The notes beneath the pieces were generated by a model, which had not been told where the DNA came from, searched no databases, and saw only the letters and a list, made by a program, of their open reading frames with translations. Positions 15,315 to 30,300 of a stretch of DNA of 64,000 bases are shown here, in pieces (position 1 is the first letter of the stretch; each line of letters opens with the position of its first letter). Where the stretch lies: positions 1-64,000 of IMG/VR virus record IMGVR_UViG_3300046096_000916; one strand, written 5' to 3'. The position numbers and the translations under genes were made by a program. The stretch is from a virus.

Positions 15315-18300
15315 GTATATCTATTATCTTTTGTTTGAGCTATCTTTTGTTCTTGAGCAATAAGACTGGCAGACTTTCTAAAACTATTAACATCAGTTGC
15401 TTTGACTGTCACATAACTATTATTATTCACAACCATATTACTGTTAGATTTATTCATTGTATTTGTAGTTGGGTTGCCAATACTACCACCATTTAAGTAA
15501 TTAGGGATGTTACGATTATATTTATAATCAGTTTTTAAACTTTCCCACTCTCCCGACTTTTCTAAATATCTATAAAAATCAGCGTCTCCATTTTTCTGAC
15601 TTAATACTTGTTCATTGAGACTTACTACAATAGGAAGGGCATTTGCACCTTCTTTTTTCATTGCTTTACTAATACCCAACGATAAGTTAACCATTGATTC
15701 CAATTTATTTTTAACTGATCCACCTTTGGCAAAAGTATCAAGCTTAGGTATTTTCTGCCCGATACTACCGCCTTCTTTAAAGTTAGGTATCATTTCAGGT
15801 TTAACCTCTCCACCCGTCATAAAATTGAGAATTTTGGGTATTTTCTCAGTAATTATTCCTCCTTCTTTAAAGTTAGGTATATCTTGAGTTTTAATCTGAC
15901 CACCCTCTTTAAATGCTTTTAGATCAGGTGAAAAGCTACCAGTAGAAAAATCAATACCAGCTGGTGATGCAAAATCACCGAAAGTACTAGCCCCACTTAA
16001 ATCTAAACCAACACCCCCACCGATAGCACCGACTGCCATATTTAAGCCCGTCCCGATTAACTTCCCTAAAAAGCCTCCGCCTCCTTGACTACTACCACCG
16101 CTACTTATCATCGTGACTAAACTAATTAAACCTTGTTGTAAAGCTACTTGAGTGTCTGTTAAGATAGCGTCAATGTCACCGAAGCTAGATGATAAACCAG
16201 CAGTCAAAACATTAGTAGCGTCAGTAAAGTCTATCTTCATATCTTCACTGAAAGTTGCGTTTTCTAAATTAGCATAAGGGTTATAGATACCAATTTCAGA
16301 GTTAGGGTTATATAAAGTAGGCATTCCCCCCTTACCTATATCAGAGTATTGTTCCGATACTCCTGCCCCAGATTGTCTATTTAATGCTTCTAACATTAAA
16401 TTCAAAGTATTATTAACTCTAACTAATTCATTGATGTCGGGAGTATCCTCACTACTTAATAATGATTTAGATTTTTCATCTTGTCCGATATTCTCAGGTA
16501 ATAATCCTTTAAAGAATTTCCCTTTTATCCATTTCATCGCTTGATTATGAATCATCTCAACTGACATATTTAAGAAGAATTTACGGATGCTTTCTAAGAA
16601 ATCTTTAGCTATATCATTAAATGATTTTTGCCCTGTCATTAGAGTATCTAAACTTTCACCCAAAGCATTTTTGAATGGTTCATTTAGTGCCTTAGAAAAT
16701 AAGGTTGCCTCAAAAGTTATATCGGATAATTTTTCTTTATTTATCTCTTGTAATTTGCTTCTCAATGCTTCTAACTCTTTAATTTTCTCAGGCGTCCCCT
16801 CAAATTCCTTCATAAAGTCATCAAAAGATTTCATCATTTCTAACTGTCTTATTTGTTCTTCTAAGACGGCACTCTGAAATAATCCACTCATATCAAGAGG
16901 ATTTTTCTTATTTTCATACTCTGCTATTTGTTTGAGATAATCTGATAATCCTTTAACTTTTTCTAATGTTTGTTCATAATTGATTTTATACGCTAGACTT
17001 TGTAAATTTATCTTTTCACCTAATTCTACCTTCTGTTCCAATAATGAGATTTCTTCTCGTATTAGTTTAAGTTTTTCTCTAGCTGGGATTGTTTTATCAT
17101 TTATAACTCCTAGTAATCTCCCCCCTGCTTCTTCAGTTATTTTTCCTTCATTTTTTGCTTTCTCTACTTCTGCTTTTATATTGTTAATAGCTTCTTCTTC
17201 TTTTTTTACTCTTTCTTCAGGAGACAAATCTTTATCAGTAAACCCAAGATTAGTATCGATAGTTAATCGAAAATTCTCTAAACCTCTTTTCATATCTCTT
17301 ACTTTGTTTGTTAACTCATCAAATTGACGGGTTGCATCTTCCGCAAAAGTAAGATAACCTTTAGCATTAAGAGAAAATTCTTTAACCTGAGTATTTAGCC
17401 CGTAGAAAGTATCCTCCGCTTGACGGGTTGCATCGAATATTTGAGTAGCATAGTCGAATAGTTTAGCTTCATTCTCTAATTGAGTAGATTTTTGTTTTTG
17501 AATTTGATTTAGAGCTTCTAATTGATTTTTATAGACTTTTAATTGTTCTAAATCTATCCCTAATAATTGAGCTTCTTGTAATAACTCATTAAAACGACCC
17601 TCATCTTTTAATCGGATCAATTTAGCTAATTGATCAACACCTTCTTTATTATCAGAGAATTTTTGTTCTTTTACCAGTTGCTCAATTATAGAATTTGCAT
17701 CCACAAAATCTAAGACAGCGTCACCTGGTTGAGAAACCATACTAGGGTTATAACCAATTTTACTTATTTGATTCCATTTTGTTTGACCCCCTTGAATACC
17801 ATTAATACCATTTACATTAGGAAGGTTAAGTCCACCAGCTCCAGCTTGATTCATTAACTGTTGACTTTTCGGACTTTGATGGGCAAATTTAACAATAACG
17901 CCAGTAAGTAAATCTTCAAAATACGAAACACCACCATAACCACCAGCAACGCCAAAATCTACGGGTTTTAATCTGGATGTATCGACAGATAGAACCGTAC
18001 CTTCTAGTAGCCCAAAATCACGCCCTTTATGATTTGTTGATGCACCTGGTATTCCTGTATCTCTCGGTCCGTAATCTGAAGACGGTCGCATACTTGTTAG
18101 AGGTTTGCCATTTGCATAGATATATTTTTCGTATTCTTTAGGATTGAAATATGATCCATTTCTCTGAGCGGCAAGATGAAGATGAGGTCCACTTGCAGTC
18201 CCTTGATATTTTGTCCCGTCTTTCGGTCCAGCGACAATCGAAACTGGTACTATTTTATTTTGATTATTATTAGCAACAGGTTTGTTATTAGTATTTTGTG

Positions 18301-21300
18301 CTTGAACATTGTTATAGGCTTCTTTAATACCTACTGCAAATTGTTTTGACCATTTAGTTATTTCAGTAAAATCACCTGATTTAATGGCACGAAGGAACAT
18401 ATCAGAAACTTCTTTATCCATAGCACTTAATTCTAATAAAGTTCCGCCTCTTGTGGGGATAGTTAAGTCTTTTCTGGTCGAATCAAATTTATTTAATCCG
18501 TATTCATCTTGTAAAGCATTTGTTAAAGGATTTCGTTTACCTTTCTCTCCTATAATTACACCATTTTCTCCATTATTCGCATCTAAATGAATTTCTAAAG
18601 GAAAAGCATTTGACTTATTAGCCTGATTAATAAAATTCTCTGAACGTTTAATTCTATCTGTTTCTTTTGATTTGAACAACTGAGTAGGCACACCTAGATT
18701 TTTTAATTGTTCGACTAAGATGGGAGCTAATATTTCAAGTGCTACTGATTCTAAAGTTCTGCCATTAAGATTAAAACCGTTAGCGGTTCCGTTTGTTCCG
18801 CCTCCATTCGGCTCTTGATGACCTGCATTAATCAAAATAGATTTTTGATTATTTGAATTTCTTTTATTTAACACTGGTAACGTTTTAACAGCTTGTGCCA
18901 TTAACTCACTCGCAGGGAAATTAAGATCAATGCCATCTTTAGGTTTATTAATATCAATACCTTGATTTAACCAATTCATAGCCTTAGTATCTAATTTTAA
19001 ATCTGGTAGTTGTTGTTGACGTGGTAAGATACCACCCATATCAGATACTACATTAGGATTAAAATTAGATGCTATTAAGTTAGAAGTAGGTAGGTTAGAT
19101 TGTGGAAGGTTAGATTGGTTATTTTGTTTGTTTTTGTTGGGGAATAGAAAGGGTGCTAATTTGTCTCCTCGATATTTTTCATAAACCTCTCCATATTTTA
19201 GATTTTCTTCATTATAAATATCGAGATTCTTCCAAAGATAATCATAATTATTTTTCTCATCATATTTGATCTCGAGTAACTTTTTCTCGATCGCCTCGAA
19301 CAATAAATCTCTATCCTTTTTCTGTTGATCAAATATCCCCGTAATATTTTTAAGAGGATTTCTATTTTCTTTGGTTAATCTATCTATATCAGCTTTTGTA
19401 AAAGTGTTATTAGGTTGTTCTTTAATAAAACTATCTGTTGGTTTTGATTTTGATTGTGGTGTAATGACAGGAGTTGTTTGTCTTTTCTGTTCTACAAAAG
19501 GAGTTGCTATTTTATGATAAGGGCTAGTAGGATTATTATTATATTTTTGAGCTTCTTTAATCCTTTCTTCTACTAATTTAATTCTCCCAGTGTCTGTCGT
19601 AGTATTGGAGTTGAAATCTTTATGACTAATATTTTTAGTATCTTTATCTCCTAAGTCTTTGAGGAAACCAGTATCTTCTAAAAACCACCTGACGGTATTT
19701 TTCTTCTCACCATCTTTCATTGCTATAAAAGCAGATTTATCAATCTTGACCTCTACTATTTTATTTGTAGTTTTGTCATAGATTACTTGCAACACTTTAT
19801 TTAATGCGGCTTCAGAAACTCCATTAGCTTCACTTTTGCTTTGTTGGCTTCTAATTATTGAACTAGCAATTCCTAAAAGCCCTTGTCCATTTTTATTATC
19901 TTGTCCAGCTAATTTAGTTCGGAATAAATCCATGCCTGTTAAAGTATAGGTTGGGCTTGTAATAATGGGTGTAGTTTTGTCTCTATTTGCATTTCTACTC
20001 GAATTATTGTTATCCCCTGATGCTTTACCATTAACAGTAGGTTTAGCTTGGTTATTAGTAGTGTTAGTAACAGGTGGGTTGGCTGACCTTGCTTTAGCAT
20101 TGATTAGGGCTTCTTGTGAATAGGTTTGATATTCAGGGAAAGCTCTTTCTTTCATGCTAGGTCTTAAAAAGTTATTTAAGATATGATTTACCATTGCAGA
20201 TAAAGTTTTTTGTTGTTTGAAGTCATCTAAATTTTTGAAACCTTGCATCTCTTTAGATTCTTTCATGGCAAAATCTATTTGCTTTTCTATATCGTCAAAT
20301 ATGAAACCTGTCATAGGGGCATAAGCTAACATTGCCTCTTTTCTTCCCCCCGTTGAGGTTTGTTGATATAGCCCAGTAGCTTTTGAAGATGAATTTACAT
20401 TATAAGGATCGTTTGTAGATTCTTTCCTTGCTGTTCCTGCCCAAGCGGACGCTTGTTCAAGTGTCATACCATATTTTGTTGTCAGTATATGGATAATAAA
20501 GGCTTCTCTCTGTGCTACTGTTGTCACCTTGTCAACCGCACCTTTTACTGGATCGACTTTCAGCTTTCTATCAAATGTGAAATTACCTACTGAACTACCA
20601 TCCCCACTACCCGTATAACTTCCCCCACTCTCCATCTGCCCTTGATATTGTTCAACTGATTGCTTAACACTTTCAGCCAACTTAGATATATTGTTATGAA
20701 TATCAACATAATTAGCATTTATATTACCAATACTATCAGCTATACCCTTAAAGTTAACTCCCATTGTATTAGCTTGTAATACCATATCATCTGATTGATT
20801 TCTGATACCTCTCCAAGCTAAGGTTTGACTTTGTTGAAAATCATCAAATTGTCTAGTTAATTCAATTTCTTGAGCTGTTCTTTGACGTGCCAAATCAAAT
20901 ACTTGTTCTTCTAAACCTCTTATCTGTTTAGCAATACCAACCATTTCAGTGGCGATCGCCAATCGTTGTTCATCTAAAGTTAAAGTTTCATTTCTAACAT
21001 CAGTCTCACTAGTCTGGATACCTTCAAATAAAGTAATGAAATCAGCCAAGAAACCTTTTTGCCCGAATTCTAAACCAGCCCTTAACTTATTAATGCTGGT
21101 GCGTCTTGTTAATTCAGATGTAATCTTAGTAATTTCATTAGCGGTAGTGAGTAATTGAGTTTTTAGACTGGTGATTAAATCTTGATAAGATTCAACTAAA
21201 TCACGTTCACCTCGTTGATTTTGAATACTTGCATCTTCTAATCGAATACGCATATCATAAAGACTTCTAGCACGGTCTCTAAAGTAATCCCTAACAGTTA

Positions 21301-24300
21301 TATCAAGATCTTGTAAACTTCTGAGGAAACCACGCATATCAACAAATTGCTGTTTCCCTAAATCTTTTAAAGCTAATTGAGATGTTAACTCTTGTAACTT
21401 AGAATTTTCGTACTCATTGCGATTTTCTTGTCTTCTCTTTAGTGCAACAATAACATCTTGAGTTCCTTCGGGGGCTTTTTTCTCTACATCGTTAAGGGTA
21501 CTTAATTTCGCATCGGTTAATTTGGTAACGTTGTCTCCTAAAGCCCCAAATAAAGTTAACAGTGAGTCTGTAGCACGTTTATCAGTAGTTTCATTTATTA
21601 TCTTCGTACTTTCAGTATATTCAGCTTCTAATCTTTTTGTCTCTTTCTGTGCGTTAGTTAATTCTAATTCTGCATTTTTACGTTGATAACTAAGTGCGTC
21701 TGAATAGCCTGTACTGAGTTGATTCCCTACTATTCCTTTTTTATCTTGAGTAATTTCTTTTTGCAATAAGAATTTACTCGCTTCTACCCTTGAGGCGAAA
21801 CGGGATAATGTTTGAGTTAAAGTCAACATTCCTGTGCTACTATCTTGTAAAGCATCATTCATGTCTTCTATTTTCTTTTTAATTTCAGGGATAATCTTAT
21901 CTAATTCTGCGGAGACTATCGCAAAAGTTCCGCCAAAATCTGTCCCACTTTTCACTTTCTCATCAACAAAAAGTTTTTGATTTTCTAGGTTGGTTAATAT
22001 ATCCTGATAAGAAGTAGGATAAAATTGTTTATTTAAAGCTGTTAACTCAGCTGTTTTAATTTGATTTTCTTTTTTTAACTTTCCCATCGTCTCATTACTG
22101 TTCGGTAAGCCACTATCTTTTAACCCAGCTATTGTTATGGCATTAGCTAGAATATCAGCGTTTAGCTTACCAGCTTTTTCTAAATATTCTTTTTGACCCC
22201 CGTTATTTTGTTCATATCGGATGACCAACTCATATTCTTTTATCGTTTTATCAAAAGATCTTTGTAAAACAATTGCTTGACCGATACTATCTGTTTCTTT
22301 TTGACTAGCTTGTCCAAACCAACCACGACCAATATTATCTTTTTTATTTCCATCCATCCAAGCAAACATATTTCCAAACCAACCACGATCTATATTTGTA
22401 TTCCCCTCCTCATCCTTCTCTGGATTTTTCCCGTCTTTTTTATCTTGCTCAGCTTTCTGTGTTTTCGCTAATTCTCTGGTAGCTTTTTCCATGCGTTCTA
22501 ATCCAGCAGTGGCTTGGGCTGCTAAATCTTTGGTAGCCTCTAATCTAGTAAAGAGGTTTGAAACAAAGTCAACTACCATCATAATAGGGATCAATGGCAA
22601 GAATTTCATTAAAGTAACTTTAAAACTATTTACTAATGTCGTTAAAGTAGTAAATAGTCCTTTAGCTCCTTTTGCTATATTTGCAAACAAACCGAAACTA
22701 CTCGCTTGTAGGGACGTTAACCCGGCTTCTGTACTTATACGGAAATCAAACCATAACAATTTTAGGTTATTCATGAACAAGGCAAAAGCTGACATTATAT
22801 TAGTTAGGGCTACACGGATAGTTGCTTCGATCACTGGTGCGAAAAACAAAGTTGTTAATGCAATTCCAGCCTTAACAATTTCTTCGGTAAATTGTATAAA
22901 TAGATTAATAGCAGCAGTAACTCCAGTTATTAATGGTTTTGTAAAATCTATCATCCCAGACCCTAAAGCTATTTTGAGATTTTCAATTGCATTCTCTAAT
23001 TGAGTTAATTTTACAGCCCCTGTATCTAAAGCCCCCTCCATAAAAGGATCAGCTTCTTTATTCATCTGAGTAGTAAACTTAGGTAAAAATTCATCAGAAA
23101 AGATTTTACCTGCAGCTACCTCTGACATTAACTGTGTAGTGGTCATATTCATAGCACGAGCGGCTAGGGGTAACGCACCGGGTAACGCTTCACCTAATTG
23201 ACCATTTAACTCTTCCATCGAAACTTTACCCTTGTTTGCAATCTGAGTTAAAGCTACTAATGCACGAGAAGTCCCTTCCGCATTTACTCCCCTCACTGTC
23301 AATCCTTTTTGAATACCCTCAAACATAGGGAGGGCGGAGTCTTCCATCTGTACACCTTGAAGCCCTAAAGCAAACTGTGCGAATTGTTGGGTAGTGGTTT
23401 TGACACTTTGACCTAGTTTATCTGTTTGTTTTCTAATCTGTTCTAATTGTGTAATCCCTGTTACCTGTCCAAAAGTAAATCTAAATTGATTTGTCTGTGA
23501 TTCGAAATCTAAGGCCGCTTGAAAAGTCGTTCTGAATAACTCTTGTACTTTCTGGACTGTAGCTTGTACTGTTGCTGTGATAGCTTTGCCCAATAAGTTT
23601 AATCCGATAGGAGCTACAAAGGCTAGAACCCCTATTTGTAAACCTATTCTCTTAAATACATTTTCCAATGATTGTAGAAAAGGATATTTCGACTTTAAAT
23701 TGTCTAATTGATTTCCTAAAGAAGTAAAAACAGTACCAGCTAGTTTTTTCATCTCAGTAAGGACGGTTTTAAATTTATCAAAGGCTGAAACTGTATCAGG
23801 TTCAATTACTGGTACTTCAGTTTCATAAATACTATTTATATCTGCTAAACTTCCGCTTTGTTGAATCTCAAATACTTTCTTGCGAGAAGTCTCTTTAATA
23901 TTTTTTTGTTCTCCTAGTGATGTGGTCAATTTAGATTCAGCCGACTCTAAGTTACTTATCTCAGCTAATCTTCGTTGTTCTAATCTGATAATCTCATTTA
24001 AGTCTTGTCTTTCTTTTGCCTTAGCTTGGTTTTTTAATTTAGTGTATCTATTTTCGACATTTTCTTTTTTCTTCCCTATCGATTGTAATTTATTTTCGAT
24101 AGCCAATATCTCTTGTGTACTCGCCTCATAAATACTTAGATTAGAAGTAATACTATTAGCTGTTTCAATGGTCGATTGTTTCAGCTCTTCATTGGCAATT
24201 TGTATTTTCTCTGCTAAACTATCTAACCCATCCGTTAACGTATCAAATCCTCTTAAATATTCTGCTACTTGGGCTTCTGTATCAAAGTCACCCAAGAGGA

Positions 24301-27300
24301 TAGCTACCTCTCCTAATTCTTTTTTATATTTACTTTCTACATTTTTAATATCCTGTAGTTGTTTTGCTCTCATTTTAAGATAAGATTTATAGCCATCTTC
24401 TAAAGTTTTAGCTTCAGTTATTTTATTTTGTGCTATTAATCTTTTATAGTCACTATCATATTTAGCTTTGACCGATTTAATATCAGTAATAAAATTTGTT
24501 TTATTTGCTACATTTTCAGTACGAGAAGATTGAATATCATCAACAGTCGCTTTTTTATCATAAATATTAACTAAAGTCCTAGTAGCCTGTTGTTTATTTT
24601 CTTCGAAAGTTGGCATTTGAAAATTATCAAAGTCTAATGCAACTCTAGCCTCTTTCCCTACTAATGCTAATTTTTCTATTTGTGCGATAACTGATTCAGG
24701 TACTTTCAAATTCCGTAATGACTCGCTGTCAAGGTTTAATATATTCACCATTGAATCTTGAAAACTATCAGCCATTGTCTCAAAATCATTAAATCCTTTC
24801 GTAGCATCGACAATAAAAGAATTAAGATTTCTACGAGCTTCTACAGGTAAAGTATTTAATGCTTTTTGGACGTTAGGATTAACTTTAAAGTTTTGGGTGA
24901 GATTCCCCAATGTCACTTTATATCTGTACATTAATTTTTCTACTTCTTGAAAATATTTTACGATCGCCCTTTTATCTAAAGTCCCGTCTTGTTGTTTAAA
25001 AGCTGGAGGCGTTGCCAATTTTGCTGCAATCTCTTTTTTAATTGCAGACATTTCTTTTATCTCTTGCCTTACTTGTTTAAAAGATGCGTTTTCTCTTCTA
25101 TTTAAGACACCTCCGAAACTATTTATGACTGAGTCTACATCAGTAGCCCCCATGATCTTTAATCTATTAAATCCAGTGTTTAGTTTCTCAATAGCTTTAT
25201 CTACATCAGCCGTATCTTTTAGATTAATCCCAAGTAGATCATATAATTTAACTTCCCCACGATCAATCATATCATCTGCAAAATTTCCTAATTTCGCTTT
25301 CAAATTATTAGCTAAATCATTCCCAAAATCTAGTCCTGTTATTTTTACCCCATTCAAAACATCGGTCAAGTTTCTAAAACTTCTCTCGGATTCCTTAGTC
25401 ATTCCTTGCATAGAAACGCCTACAGACTTAGTGGTTTCCTTCCATCTATTTCTAATATCTTGAGTTAAACCAGGTGAACCTTCCGCTAGATTATGTAGTA
25501 TTTTATAACCCTCTGTTTTCGAGACTTTAGACATCTCTCTAACAACTTTTTTAAAATAGTTGCCAGTTTCGCCCCAACGGTCATCTATGTTCTCTATTTC
25601 AGAATGCAATTCGGCAAAAGGATTTTCCCCTCCATTCAAATTAATAGCGTCCCACTCAGATTCGATCTCCGCAATTACTCCTTTCAAAGACGCAGGATTT
25701 AATTCGATCTTATCTATCAATAAAGGCAATAAATCACTATTTGACTGAATACTAGTTAAAGGAACTTCAGCTATTTTCGCTATATTTCTAGTTCCTTTTC
25801 TATCAAGGCTCAGTATTGCTTTATTCAAGGCAACAAATAATTTTCTGAAATAAATTTCTTCTTGTTTAGTATCATCTTTTCCCGTCTTATACTCTCCTTT
25901 TTCAGATAAAGCGGGGCTGTCATTGTCAGGATTAGAAAAATCTATATTTTGAGTATCGATTGATTTTTCTTTTGATTTTAGGAAAGGAATACTATTTAAT
26001 TTTTCTTTTAAATTATTGAATAGATTAGATAGACCTTGTAACGATTTATTTATTATTTCCCCAGTCGTTTGTACTTTATCCTCTAGTAGAGTGAAAATAC
26101 CAGAAAATAATGTTGTAGAAGTCTCGATACCTGATCTGATTCCTGCAACGCTTTTAGTAAAGAATAAGATTGTTTTATTTATATTTTTGATAAGTGTAAC
26201 AATAAAGGTATTGTTATTAAGTTTATCCATTATTTTGAACTTATCTTCAAGATTAGCTAATTCTTCACTGATTGTATCAGCCAACGTAATAGCAACTTCT
26301 TTGATTACATTGAACAAAACAGGACCTAATAACAAAGAACCTTGCTTGATAAAAATATAAGAAGATTTAGTTAATAATTTGACTATTCTAGCCCAAGATT
26401 TATCACTATCTTTAAAAGCAATATTAAGATTTTTGGCTGAAGTTTCGATCACATTTTCAAAACTGAAATCAAATGTACTTATCTTAGTAGCTAAAGCACT
26501 CATTTTAGCTTTTATCTCGATAAGATTCGAATATATCTCATCGGAGATCGCCATAATTTCAGTCAAAGGATTTGTTATTTTCTCTAAAATATTATTAATA
26601 TTACGGAATAATTCAACAATATTGATAGACACTAACGTTTGAAATTCGTCTATATTTTCTTTTATTGTTGTTTTATTTTGTGTTATTGCATTTGCCAGAT
26701 CAATACTATCAATAAAAGATTTGAAAAAGATTTTATATTTTCTGATCTGACTAATTACAAAACCATAAAACGTCACCAATGTTTTATGGACAACATTGAG
26801 TGATTCTTGGTATTTTATCTTTTGTAGCTCAGTATTGATCCCAGAAAATAATTTATCTATTGCTTCATTCATTTTATTAATAGCCGTGCTAAATACGCTA
26901 TTAAGATCAAATGAATTTCTTTTCACTACTGTACTTTTATCTTGATTATCTTCACTTACAATTGTTTCATCATTTATTTTTGTAGTTTTATTATCTACAC
27001 TTTCAGGAATAGTTAGACTATCATTTAATGATTTAAAGATAGCTTTATAACTTTTGATTTGAGTAATTATGTGACCATAAAAAGACTGTAGAGTTTTATT
27101 TATGACCAGTAAAGGTTTTTTAAATTCTATTTTTTGTAGTTCCGTATTAATACCAGTAAATAGTTTATTGATACTTAAACTTATTTGTTTAATCGTCTTA
27201 CTCAATACACTATTAATATCAAATGAATTTACCTTAGTTTCCTTACTTTCATCTTGAGTATTCTCTTTAACATTCTCCTCAATAATATTTTTTGTAGCTA

Positions 27301-30300
27301 CTTGTTTACTTTCAGTAGTCACATTTTCAGAAATGGTTAGGCTATCACTAAATGATTTAAAGATAGCTTTATAACTTTTTACTTGAGTAATTATGTGACC
27401 ATAAAAAGACTGTAGAGTTTTATTTATGACCAGTAAAGGTTTTTTAAATTCTATTTTTTGTAGTTCCGTATTAATACCAGTAAATAGTTTATTGATACTT
27501 AAACTTATTTGTTTAATCGTCTTACTCAATACACTATTAATATCAAATGAATTTACCTTAGTTTCCTTACTTTCATCTTGAGTATTCTCTTTAACATTCT
27601 CCTCAATAATATTTTTTGTAGCTACTTGTTTACTTTCAGTAGTCACATTTTCAGAAATGGTTAGGCTATCACTAAATGATTTAAAGATAGCTTTATAACT
27701 TTTTACTTGAGTAATTATGTGACCATAAAAAGACTGTAGAGTTTTATTTATGACCAGTAAAGGTTTTTTAAATTCTATTTTTTGTAGTTCCGTATTAATA
27801 CCAGTAAATAGTTTATTGATACTTAGACTTATTTGTTTAATCGTCTTACTCAATACACTATTGAGATCAAATGATTTCAATATATCTAATTTCGTATTTA
27901 TTTCTCCTTTTATTCCCTCGAAATCTGGCAACTCTGGTAATTCTATTTTGTTAGTAATATCTTCTTTTACTGCAGTAGCATTCTCTCCAATCTTATTTTT
28001 AATAGCGTTCGCTTTGTTTCCTATCGAATCAGTAAAACTCCCTAATAGACTTTTACTTGCATCTGCTAAATTATTAAATTTAATTCCTTTTATTCTAGCC
28101 TCAATATCTGTTACTATTTTTCCTATATTCACAAAAGCATCAGAAAAAGATTTCGCTAAAAATCCACCTATTTTTTTTGATGGTGCTACTAATCTAATCA
28201 TTTGTTTAATCAGATAGTCAGCAGTTTTTAGCCAATGTTTTCTTATTTTCTCAGTCGGACCAGGTGAATTTTCAGCTATATTATGTGTGAGATTGTCACC
28301 AACATTTTCGGAGACAGCTAAAAGTCTATTTAATGTCGCTACAATATCATCTCCTGCCTCAGCCCATTTCCCACTAGTCTCCTCTGCTGATTCTTCTAAG
28401 CCCTCACTATTTACATTAGAAGACTTTAATCTAGTAGAAGTCACTCCCCCACTTAAATCTGGGGCGTAATCTTTATGTCTATCCAATGCTAATTTTTCCC
28501 AGTTTTTTACTAAAAAACTGGCTATTCCGTTCAATTTCTCAAAATCATCTGCTTCTGTTAAATTAGATATTATATCTTGCAGCTCGGATCGTACAGTATT
28601 TACCGGTTTAGCTTTATTCCCTTGTTTAAAATCTAATCCCAAGTCAAGCGAAGCGTTCAGAAGACTTATTCCCCCTTCTACTGCTGTTTTTTCTCCGACT
28701 CTCCCCCCACCTTTTTGCCTCAATAAATTAACAATAGGGATTAAAGCCATACCAATTGTTTTAGCCGTTATGGGGGCTACTAAAGGGATATTATTTTCAG
28801 CCAAAGGATTGTTCAGATTATTCTCATTTTCTGTAGTACCTATAATTCCTTGTCCACTAATTAGATTATTTTCATTTTCTGTAGTGCCTACAATGCCTTG
28901 ATCACTAAGAAGAGTATTCGTCTGTTTTAATTCTAATAAAATATTTTGTAGTATATCTTCCGTTGTAATAGGGGTATCTTTTTCTACTTGTTTAAATAAA
29001 TCTTTAAAAGATATCCCCGCTATTTTTTCCGAAAACTTTAGCATTTTGTCAAAAAGATTTGTCTGCCCCGCCCGAGTAAAAATTGACCCTAGCTTCCCAG
29101 TAGGGTCAACCGTATTTTGTCGCCTCTGCCCAAACAATGGATGAGGCGCACCCTGTCCGAAAGCCTGTTCTCTAAACTTATTCATTCTTCCCCATTGAGA
29201 AGCAATGAAGACCCCTAATGGGTCTGTTTGAGTATAGTTAATAGCTTTTTCTTTTACTTTGGTAGCTAAAACTGGGAACGATTTTGTGACAGAAGCCGCA
29301 ATAAATCCTAATCGTGATCCTTGATCTTGTTTCTCTTGGTTTGTTTTACCACCTAAAACCCGATCATAAGTTTTCTTGAAAGGAATAATCGTCAAGTTCG
29401 CAAAAAGGCTACCGGCTTGAGATAATGCTCCTGCAAACATTTTGGCTGGACTTGTGACGATTTTATTTGCAGTGCCTACTAACGATTTCCCTATTGCCCT
29501 CCCGAAAGTTACCGCTGTACCTTGTATTATTACTCTCTTTAATTCTTTTAGTGTATGATGAATCAATTCGGCCGTTTTCACTTCACGGTAAGTACTAAAA
29601 AGTACTGAATCTAATTTAGATAAATGTTTGTTAGCGGTACTAAAAAAAGAGGAAAACATCCCGTTCTGTTCTGCTAAACTACCTGTTAAAGCTTCTAAAC
29701 TTCTCCCCATTGTGAATGAACCTAATAGCAATCCTTCTAATTGTTTTGTAGGTAATTTCTCGGCGATTAAAGTTTCAGTACCTCTTTCTGCGATACGTGG
29801 CACTATTTTTTTAGCTATGCCATTCGCTTTTTCTCCCAGTAATACTTCAGCTCCTTTTTCTGCTAATTTAGGCCCCATTTTCAAAATCAAATATTCCCCT
29901 AATGACTGCCCGATATAACCTGTTACCCCTTTCCAGATAGAGCCAAATAAACTAGATCTATTTGCTTTTGCAAATTTATCACTAGAAATTCCGAAGCTAT
30001 TAACTGCCTTTTGAAAAAACCCGATAACATTTAATTGTCTTGCAGATAATTTATGTTGAGTATTGAAAAACATTGTTAATTCTTTTTTCATTACCCCAGT
30101 CACTACGGTGGGAACTAACATCGAAGAGGCTAGGATTTTTTTATCTTCTTTTTTTGCTTCTTCTTTAGGCTTTGTATTTTTTTCATTATCAGCCGTTAGT
30201 AAATCAGGTTCTGATAATTCAGCGACAATATCGGCGATCGCATCGACTTGTGTCAAGCTTTTAACTTCTTTATCAATTCTCTCTAATGGTTTTACTTCTA

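Noticed and set aside
22491-23003. A 170-codon open frame on the plus strand inside the tape measure
   Set aside because: It lies antisense to a well-supported domain of the tape measure, its sequence resembles no protein and it has no ribosome site.
26590-27874. Regular repeats suggesting a CRISPR array
   Set aside because: The 324-bp period is far too long, the repeats are in frame and encode protein, and no cas gene is present.
27750-28217. A 155-codon plus-strand frame in the tape measure
   Set aside because: Antisense shadow of the 108-codon repeats; composition is that of reversed coding sequence.
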